Below are positions 58,611-64,000 of a stretch of DNA of 64,000 nucleotides, in pieces. Positions within the stretch are counted from its first letter, which is position 1, and each line of letters opens with the position of its first letter. The stretch is from positions 46,761-110,760 of the forward strand of contig JAIEMA010000023.1 in NCBI GenBank assembly GCA_019752535.1. The letters run 5' to 3'. The notes under the pieces were generated by a model, which had not been told where the DNA came from, did no database searches, and saw nothing but the letters and a program-made list of their open reading frames with translations. The stretch is from Bacteriovoracaceae bacterium (lineage in GTDB: Bacteria > Bdellovibrionota > Bacteriovoracia > Bacteriovoracales > Bacteriovoracaceae). The position numbers and the translations under genes were made by a program.

Positions 58611-60307
58611 ATTCTAAAAAGCTTCTTCAAGATCAATCACATCGTTTGGTTTTTGTTCTTGATAAGCTACACCCTCAAGACGTGAGGGTTACTCTTGAAG
58701 ACTGGATTAAGCCCTTGCGTGGGGCTATAACGGTTGATTGGGAGCAAGAGATTCCGACTGGTCTTATTCCTATCATTTTACCGACCTCAACTCGTCTTCA
58801 AAAGAAAAAATCCACAGGGACAAATATTTTAGTCCGCCCCATTCATCAAGATTTACTCACAATTGGAGATCAGTCTCAGGCCGAAGAAATGGCTGATGCT
58901 GTCGTAGAGGCGACAAAGGGTGAAGGGCCATTTCAAGATATAGTGGCCATCTTTTTAATGAAGGCGCTTGCAAGAGAGACTGAAGCCTCTCGGAAACTTG
59001 CTCTAAGACACCAGAGGGTTTTTGAAAAAAAAGTCAAAGCCGCTCAAAAAGAAATTTCTCTAAAAGAAAATGATCTCAAATCATTTATTGAAATCTTTTC
59101 GCAATATCTTGATCTTCAAGAAGAATTGACGGGCGTTCCAAGTTTAGAAACCATTGCTCAGAATTTAGAACTTCTTTCAAAGAAATTAGATCGAAAAAAG
59201 AACTGGCGACTCATCCTTAGGGCAGACGCTCATTTAACTTGTGAAGGGGAGCTCTTTTATCTAGGGAATCTTAAAGGTAGTCCTCTTTTTTTAGAAAAAA
59301 TATCTCAAGAGACTTCAGCTTTAAATATCTGCTCCACCTCGCTGATTGTTATAAGTCTCACTCGACTTGTACGCAAGTGGGAGACGGAAGAAGGTGAAGT
59401 GAAGCCTGGCCATATTGTTCAAGAAGCATTTCAAGCGCTTCCATTTCCACTTCTTCTCTTAGGAGAGAAGGGCGAAGTCTTACAGCACAACACTTCTTTT
59501 GTTAAAATGAATCTTCCTCCCTCAAGAGTAGGGAAGCTTCAGGAACTTGATCAGGTGCAAACCAAAGAGATGAACTGGACTGTAAGAAGGACTTCACTTA
59601 CGAGTGCTCATGGGCAAAGAGCCCTTTTTACATTTCTGCCTGATCGCCCCAAAGGGTTTAAGAATGGCTCTCCAAGTGGAGGTCAAGAATTAGGTATTAT
59701 CACCAGCTCTATTGCTCACGAATTGAATAATCCGATTGGTGGCCTTCTAGTCGCCTTAGAGCTGCTCTCGATGGATGATCATTGGGACGAGGAATCACTC
59801 ACTCAGCTTGCGGAGATGAGACAAGGGGCTTTGCGCTGCAAACAGCTCATTGAAACTTTCCTTGGCTTCTCTCGTCTTAAAACAAACGATGCAAAAATTG
59901 AAAAAGATTTATTAAAAAATTGCTTCGAGCAAGCACTCCATCTTCAACGCTTTAGAATGGTTGAAAGTGGACTGAGGGTCACGATCAGTCATCAGCAGCA
60001 GCATCCCTTCGCTTATGCTCTACACGCCCCAACGGCGACCATGCTGGCCTACCTGGTGATAGGGGAGATGATGACTGCCTTCCATCATCTAAAACTTCTT
60101 GAAAATCAATCGGCGCGAGGAATGCAATTAGACATTCAAGTCCAAGAGGATGCTGATCGCTTTAAGCTCATCCTCAAAACACCTCTTTCTATTAAGCAGA
60201 GTTTAAACTCCAAATTGCTTCAGTTCTTGCTTCAGCAAGAACGACTGCAACTTGATGTAGAGTTAGATAATTCTCTGAGTTTCTTGCATCAAAACGTTTT
60301 GATCTAG
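58607..60307 (+). CDS. Histidine-kinase-like protein with degenerate ATPase domain
   Basis: A 566-residue cytoplasmic protein with no membrane helix. A coiled coil spans about residues 130-210, a PAS-like unit covers 285-345 (ALPFPLLLLGEKGEVLQHN), and a HisKA helix with phosphoacceptor follows (ITSSIAHELNNPIGGLLVAL). The C-terminal region where HATPase_c should be has no N-box Asn (YLVIGEMMTAFHHLK) and no DxGxG box. It therefore may accept phosphate or dimerise but should not autophosphorylate in the normal way. It is coupled to the M23 gene by ATGA. The stop shares a CTAG with the convergent exonuclease. Confidence 0.75.
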   Translation: MNSKKLLQDQSHRLVFVLDKLHPQDVRVTLEDWIKPLRGAITVDWEQEIPTGLIPIILPTSTRLQKKKSTGTNILVRPIHQDLLTIGDQSQAEEMADAVVEATKGEGPFQDIVAIFLMKALARETEASRKLALRHQRVFEKKVKAAQKEISLKENDLKSFIEIFSQYLDLQEELTGVPSLETIAQNLELLSKKLDRKKNWRLILRADAHLTCEGELFYLGNLKGSPLFLEKISQETSALNICSTSLIVISLTRLVRKWETEEGEVKPGHIVQEAFQALPFPLLLLGEKGEVLQHNTSFVKMNLPPSRVGKLQELDQVQTKEMNWTVRRTSLTSAHGQRALFTFLPDRPKGFKNGSPSGGQELGIITSSIAHELNNPIGGLLVALELLSMDDHWDEESLTQLAEMRQGALRCKQLIETFLGFSRLKTNDAKIEKDLLKNCFEQALHLQRFRMVESGLRVTISHQQQHPFAYALHAPTATMLAYLVIGEMMTAFHHLKLLENQSARGMQLDIQVQEDADRFKLILKTPLSIKQSLNSKLLQFLLQQERLQLDVELDNSLSFLHQNVLI

Positions 60308-61605
60308 AGATACTTTGAGGGAAAATGGAATGGATCCGGAGACACTTTAACTAAGTTCTCAATTCTTCCAAAGAATTTTCGCTGCTCTTTTTTAAGCTCA
60401 TTGGCAGATAGAAATAGCCCATAGCCATCTACATCTTTCTTCATTTTGGCTAAACAGCTCTCTATCAAGGGCCTTACTTCATTTAAAATTTGATGGCGGC
60501 GCTTACCCTTTTGGGTTTCAAGTCTCAAAATATGATTCTGCAAAAACTGCGCAACTTTTTTTCGATGAGCAGGAAATTTAAAAATAAGATGAGAAAAAGA
60601 GGCAAGAGACATGAGTGAGTAAATCATGAGTTGCCCCTGAATGAGATGGGGCAGCACCAGGAAGTCGTCAGACTCAAGTTCAATGTGTTCTGTACTCTTT
60701 TCAAGGTTTCTGGAGAGGAAGTTTAGCGTTTGAAGTCTTGTGGCTTCGGGGATTTTAAGGAAGTGTGCATTCAGTTGCATCAATCCCTCAAAGTGGGGCC
60801 CGATGAGTCGAATAGTAATGAGATTCCATTGGTACTCACTTAAAAATTTCTTTATATCTTCAGCTTCAATCGAGGGATTTTCAATCGGAAGCAATGAAAG
60901 AATCACTCCTTGTTCGCCTTTTACAGTGATAAGCACAGGTCGATTTTCTTTCTTTAAGACATTTATTACATCATCAAGCGTTTTTTCCGAAGTATCGAAG
61001 TGACGACGATCGAGCTCAAAGCGATTGCGAGGATAATAAAGTTGATTCACTTTTCGGATATCTTTCTCTTGGAATATCGCGAGATACTTTAAAAGGAGCT
61101 TCGCTGTGATTCGTGCATCTTCAACTGCTCGGTGGGCTTTTTGTTCACCTAAGTCAAAAATCTTTCCCATGTATTCAAGATTTGAATTCACAATTTCAGG
61201 AATCATGTATTTGGTCATCACGTTCGTGCAAAGGACTTTGTTATCCATTGTCTCCCTGCCAGCTTCTTTGAGTTTGGCATTGAGAAAAGGAATATCAAAT
61301 GAAGTGTTATGGGCCACGAGAATAGTGTCTCCAGCAAACTGGCGAACTTCATCGGCGATCTCATCAAAGCGGGGAGCTCCCGCCACGTCTGCTTGTTTTA
61401 CGCCAGTGAGGCGTTGAACGAACTCAGGGATTTCTCTTTCTGGATTGACGGTGAAGCTTCTTTCTTCAGAGACAGAAAGATTTTCAATCTTGGTCATACC
61501 GATTTCAAAAATCTGATCTTTCTCGGCGCTTCCGCCCGTTGTTTCGAGATCGATGACACAAAATTTTAAAGAACGAAGTAACTCTTCAGGGGTATTATCG
61601 GCCAT
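60304..61605 (-). CDS. DnaQ-like DEDDh exonuclease
   Basis: A 433-residue protein. Residues 15-175 are an Exo domain with all DEDDh residues: CVIDLETTGG, VAHNTSFDIPFL, and HRAVEDARIT with the conserved His. The remaining 250 residues are not a GIY-YIG or helicase domain; they are mixed helices and strands (DVINVLKKENRPVLITVKGEQG) without a family known to me. It could be a proofreading epsilon-like subunit or a free 3'-5' exonuclease with an extra domain. It stands alone, with about 50 bases before the cdd operon. Confidence 0.85.
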   Translation of the reverse strand: MADNTPEELLRSLKFCVIDLETTGGSAEKDQIFEIGMTKIENLSVSEERSFTVNPEREIPEFVQRLTGVKQADVAGAPRFDEIADEVRQFAGDTILVAHNTSFDIPFLNAKLKEAGRETMDNKVLCTNVMTKYMIPEIVNSNLEYMGKIFDLGEQKAHRAVEDARITAKLLLKYLAIFQEKDIRKVNQLYYPRNRFELDRRHFDTSEKTLDDVINVLKKENRPVLITVKGEQGVILSLLPIENPSIEAEDIKKFLSEYQWNLITIRLIGPHFEGLMQLNAHFLKIPEATRLQTLNFLSRNLEKSTEHIELESDDFLVLPHLIQGQLMIYSLMSLASFSHLIFKFPAHRKKVAQFLQNHILRLETQKGKRRHQILNEVRPLIESCLAKMKKDVDGYGLFLSANELKKEQRKFFGRIENLVKVSPDPFHFPSKYL

Positions 61606-61658
61606 TTTATTATCGCGTGATCATTCGATCCGCGCTCCATATGCCTCATTCGAGGCGA

Positions 61659-62045
61659 TTATTTTTTTATCAAATGCTCTGGCGTAAACGCCAAAGGCAA
61701 TAAATCTTTAAATTTCCAAATCTGCTCTTTGCCATTTTTATCACCAATCACAACTTCAAGATCTGGAGAAGCGAACTCTGCCATGACCTGACGGCATAGG
61801 CCACAAGGAGGCCAGCCAGCATCGGTGTAGACGTAAATCTTTTTAATACTTCTGTGACCCTCTGAGACTGCTTTCCACATGGCAACTCTCTCTGCACAGA
61901 CAGTTCCCCCAAAACTTGAATTTTCAATATTACAGCCACTATAGAGAGTGCCATCTTCAGTGATAAGGGCACTGCCCACTTTGGCCATTGAGTAAGGGGA
62001 GTGAGAATTTTGGGCGGCTTCAAAAGCCTTCTTTTTTAAATCCAT
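61659..62045 (-). CDS. cdd: Cytidine deaminase
   Basis: A 128-residue cytidine deaminase of the small tetrameric type. The signatures are SPYSMAKVGSAL, GCNIENSSFGGTVCAERVA (zinc Cys and catalytic Glu in CAE) and PCGLCRQVMAEF with the other two zinc cysteines. It converts cytidine or deoxycytidine to uridine or deoxyuridine. It is the last gene of a salvage operon with purine and pyrimidine nucleoside phosphorylases, eight bases after the previous stop. This fits nucleoside scavenging from degraded prey or environmental nucleic acid. Confidence 0.94.
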   Translation of the reverse strand: MDLKKKAFEAAQNSHSPYSMAKVGSALITEDGTLYSGCNIENSSFGGTVCAERVAMWKAVSEGHRSIKKIYVYTDAGWPPCGLCRQVMAEFASPDLEVVIGDKNGKEQIWKFKDLLPLAFTPEHLIKK

Positions 62046-62053
62046 AGGTCCTT

Positions 62054-62869
62054 CTATTCTAGGCTGCCGATCGTTTCAGTCAACACCGTGGCAAATCCGG
62101 CCATAGCTTTTTGGGCCACATGTTTAACATCGGCATGATTAAGCTTCTCGGGCTTAAGTCCAGCCGCATAGTTAGTGATACAAGCGACACCGGCGACTCG
62201 AATACCTAAGTGAGCCGCTGCGATAACTTCTGGCACTGTACTCATGCCCACCATATCGCCTCCAAGTTTACCGAGCATGCGGATCTCGGCCGGAGTTTCA
62301 TAGGTCGGACCCAGAAGCCAACAATACACACCACTTTTCATCGTGATGCCAGATTTAGCCCCACTCGCTTTAAGTTTTTCTCTTAGATCTTTTGGATAGG
62401 CTTCAGACATGTCTGGAAAGCGAGGCCCCAATTGGGCCAAGTTAGGTCCAACGAGAGGATTTCTGCCTGAGAGATTAATATGGTCTTCAATCATGACGAG
62501 ATCGCCAGGATGGAAGTCTTTATTGATTCCACCAGAGGCATTGGTCACAAAGAGAGTTTTCACTCCAAGAAGCGCCATCACGCGAATCGGAAGAACGACG
62601 TCTTCCATCGGATAGCCTTCATAAGCATGAAGTCTTCCAGAAAGAGCGACAACTGATTTGCCTTTCACTTTTCCAAAAATAAGACGGCCATCATGACCTT
62701 CAACCGTAGTGCGGTGAAAGTGAGGGATCTCAGTATATGGAATGGTCACGCGCTCTTCGATTTGATCGACATAAATGCCAAGGCCCGAGCCAAGCACAAT
62801 ACCAATCTCTGGTGTGAAGGCGACTTTTGATTTGAGGTATTGAGCAGCTTCTTCAATTTTATGATACAT
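62054..62869 (-). CDS. punA: Purine nucleoside phosphorylase (trimeric PNP-I type)
   Basis: A 271-residue trimeric-type purine nucleoside phosphorylase. Landmarks are IGIVLGSGLGIYVDQI, GHDGRLIFGKVKGKSVVALSGRLHAYEGY, FVTNASGGINKDFHPGDLVMIEDHIN, and the base-binding region VYCWLLGPTYETPAEIRMLGKLGGDMVGMSTVPE. It splits inosine and guanosine (and deoxy forms) with phosphate. It sits between the pyrimidine phosphorylase and cdd genes with gaps of nine and eight bases. The symbol follows the common punA/xapA usage; specificity is not proven. Confidence 0.93.
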   Translation of the reverse strand: MYHKIEEAAQYLKSKVAFTPEIGIVLGSGLGIYVDQIEERVTIPYTEIPHFHRTTVEGHDGRLIFGKVKGKSVVALSGRLHAYEGYPMEDVVLPIRVMALLGVKTLFVTNASGGINKDFHPGDLVMIEDHINLSGRNPLVGPNLAQLGPRFPDMSEAYPKDLREKLKASGAKSGITMKSGVYCWLLGPTYETPAEIRMLGKLGGDMVGMSTVPEVIAAAHLGIRVAGVACITNYAAGLKPEKLNHADVKHVAQKAMAGFATVLTETIGSLE

Positions 62870-62878
62870 CTTTGATCC

Positions 62879-64000
62879 TTAAGCTTTTATCACTTCAGTA
62901 ATAAGTTTTGGTGCACGAATCGAACTTGCAGATAAGCGCATCACATCTTTAATAAATTTTTTGCTAATTTCTTCAGCAATACCTTTTTGATGAGCATGAT
63001 GATGAATCGTCATGATCGGATCACCTTTCTTGAGCTTAGTGCCGACTTTGGCATGCATGGTAAAACCGACGGCCATATCGATGACGTCTTCTTTCGTTTT
63101 TCTTCCGCCCCCGAGTTCAATCAAAAGGTAGCCGATCTGATCGTTTTCAAAACTTTTAATCCACCCATTCTTTGGCGCTCTAATAACGAGCTTCTCAGAA
63201 GCGACAGCAAGTTTTTGAGGATGATAAACCACATCTTCATCACCGCCTTGCCACTTAATGAGTTGAGCGAATTTCTTTAGAGCCGAACCATCATGCAAAG
63301 TCGCTTGGGCTTTTTTACGGGCTTCGGGAAGAGACTTGATGACTCCCGCCAGTACGGCCATGTGAGCGGCTAGCTCAACTGAGATTTCCGTTAAATCTTT
63401 TGGCCCTTCGCCTTTAAGTGTGGCGATCGATTCTTGAATCTCAAGAATATGTCCTACTTCATTTCCAAGAGGCTGACCCATATCTGTGAGAAGAGCGACT
63501 CCTTTGCGCTTAAATCTTTTTCCTGTCGCGAGTAAACTTTTGGCCAGTGTGCGCGCATCTTTTTTATCACGCATAAAGGCACCCGAGCCGTGCTTAATAT
63601 CAAACACAATTCCCTCAGCGCCTTCAGCTAATTTTTTACTCATGATCGAGGCTGTAATAAGCGGGATGCAATCAATCGTCGCAGTGACATCGCGAAGAGC
63701 ATAAATCAAGCGATCGGCCGGAGCGATCTCTGGGGTTTGTCCCATCAGAACGAGACCCTTCTCTTTTAATTGCTTGGCAAATTCATCAAGAGAGAGATTT
63801 GTTTTAAAACCTCTGATGCATTCAATCTTATCAACAGTACCACCAGTGTGGCCTAAGCCGCGTCCGGCAATCATAGGAACCTTCACACCAAGGCAAGCCG
63901 CGATGGGGGCCAGAACAAATGAAGCCTTATCTCCAATGCCACCGGTGGAGTGTTTATCCACAACCGTTTTATCATTGAATTCAAGAAATCTTCCTGAATA
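62879..64000 (-). CDS. Pyrimidine/thymidine nucleoside phosphorylase (5' end cut by window edge)
   Basis: The track gives an internal GTG start at 63961, but the frame stays open to base 64000, so the N-terminus lies outside. The visible 373 residues begin before the substrate motif VDKHSTGGIGDKASF and include GRGLGHTGGTVDKIE, the phosphate-site region SIMSKKLAEGAEGIVFDIKHGSGAFM and a C-terminal domain ending in KKGDPIMTIHHH. That is the thymidine/pyrimidine-nucleoside phosphorylase family. It releases uracil or thymine and (deoxy)ribose-1-phosphate. deoA and pdp cannot be separated from this part alone. First visible gene of the salvage operon. Confidence 0.92.
   Translation of the reverse strand, partial: YSGRFLEFNDKTVVDKHSTGGIGDKASFVLAPIAACLGVKVPMIAGRGLGHTGGTVDKIECIRGFKTNLSLDEFAKQLKEKGLVLMGQTPEIAPADRLIYALRDVTATIDCIPLITASIMSKKLAEGAEGIVFDIKHGSGAFMRDKKDARTLAKSLLATGKRFKRKGVALLTDMGQPLGNEVGHILEIQESIATLKGEGPKDLTEISVELAAHMAVLAGVIKSLPEARKKAQATLHDGSALKKFAQLIKWQGGDEDVVYHPQKLAVASEKLVIRAPKNGWIKSFENDQIGYLLIELGGGRKTKEDVIDMAVGFTMHAKVGTKLKKGDPIMTIHHHAHQKGIAEEISKKFIKDVMRLSASSIRAPKLITEVIKA

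Noticed and set aside
61309-61569. Plus-strand ORFs opposite the DEDDh exonuclease and opposite other minus-strand genes
   Set aside because: They lie wholly within strongly supported genes on the other strand and encode no recognisable domain.
1-64000. Search for tRNA/rRNA genes, CRISPR arrays, insertion sequences, prophage or toxin-antitoxin pairs
   Set aside because: No cloverleaf, repeat array, transposase, integrase or antitoxin-like pair was seen; gaps are too short to hide most of these.

Overview
The window looks like chromosomal DNA from a moderately AT-rich member of the Bdellovibrionota, most likely on the Bacteriovorax/Peredibacter side. This placement is inferred from gene content, not from a marker-gene comparison. 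The supporting genes are an FHA-GGDEF diguanylate cyclase of the Bdellovibrio DgcB type, paired DUF4360 secreted proteins with a TIGR02147-like regulator, a GYF_2-PilZ protein, a PEGA-type Ser/Thr kinase, and many small lipoproteins without a recognised family. No rRNA, tRNA, insertion sequence, prophage, integrase or CRISPR array was seen. Coding density is very high: no gap between genes exceeds about 210 bases, so there is no stretch over 300 bases without a gene.

Layout. 1-4.7 kb: exported or lipid-anchored hydrolases (a glycerophosphodiester phosphodiesterase cut by the window edge, a metallophosphoesterase, an alpha/beta hydrolase, a retropepsin-like protease) and small lipoproteins. 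4.7-7.7 kb: a MerR/B12-domain regulator divergent from acetyl-CoA synthetase. 7.6-10.4 kb: a divergent pair of DUF4360 secreted proteins, one in an operon with a regulator. 10.5-12.7 kb: a LemA/TPM operon and rpsT. 12.9-19.9 kb: four-carbon acyl-CoA enzymes (3-hydroxybutyryl-CoA dehydrogenase, crotonase, acyl-CoA dehydrogenase), a Lys/Ala-rich histone-like protein, thiolase, and a cyclic-nucleotide-domain protein. 19.9-26.6 kb: a vWA-like lipoprotein, the GYF_2-PilZ protein, a lipase-like hydrolase, a lipoprotein, the PEGA kinase and an orphan membrane protein. 26.6-35.7 kb: ppsR, a di-haem peroxidase, miaA, mutL, the FHA-GGDEF cyclase, pgi and two acyl-CoA dehydrogenases, one of the isovaleryl-CoA type. 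35.9-41.4 kb: a TTG-started glycosidase-like protein with a partner, rlmN, and a phospholipase D-like protein with an EF-hand. 41.5-49.0 kb: sppA, lapB, three unknown exported or membrane proteins, then tolQ-tolR-tolA-tolB. 49.1-52.4 kb: a GAF/AAA+/Fis protein that has lost the sigma-54 loop, a tiny protein, and an HD phosphohydrolase. 52.6-60.3 kb: ftsE-ftsX-envC, ctpA, xseA, an M23 lipoprotein and a histidine-kinase-like protein with a decayed ATPase domain. 60.3-64 kb: a DEDDh exonuclease and nucleoside salvage (cdd, purine nucleoside phosphorylase, pyrimidine nucleoside phosphorylase cut by the edge).

How it fits together. The second half is dominated by envelope maintenance and division (SppA, LapB, Tol, FtsEX-EnvC, CtpA, M23), and several unknown genes are embedded in it through start/stop overlaps. 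The first half is acetate, short-chain acyl-CoA and branched-chain catabolism, as expected of an organism living on amino acids and lipids. Signalling genes (c-di-GMP synthesis and reception, a Ser/Thr kinase with a possible FHA client) are scattered between them. Nine convergent gene pairs abut or overlap at their 3' ends, three of them by exactly four bases through a palindromic stop.

No single unmistakable new system was found. The best candidates for new biology are the GAFTGA-less activator, the B12-domain regulator that has lost the CarH light-chemistry residues, the DUF4360/regulator locus, and the three unknown genes between lapB and tolQ.
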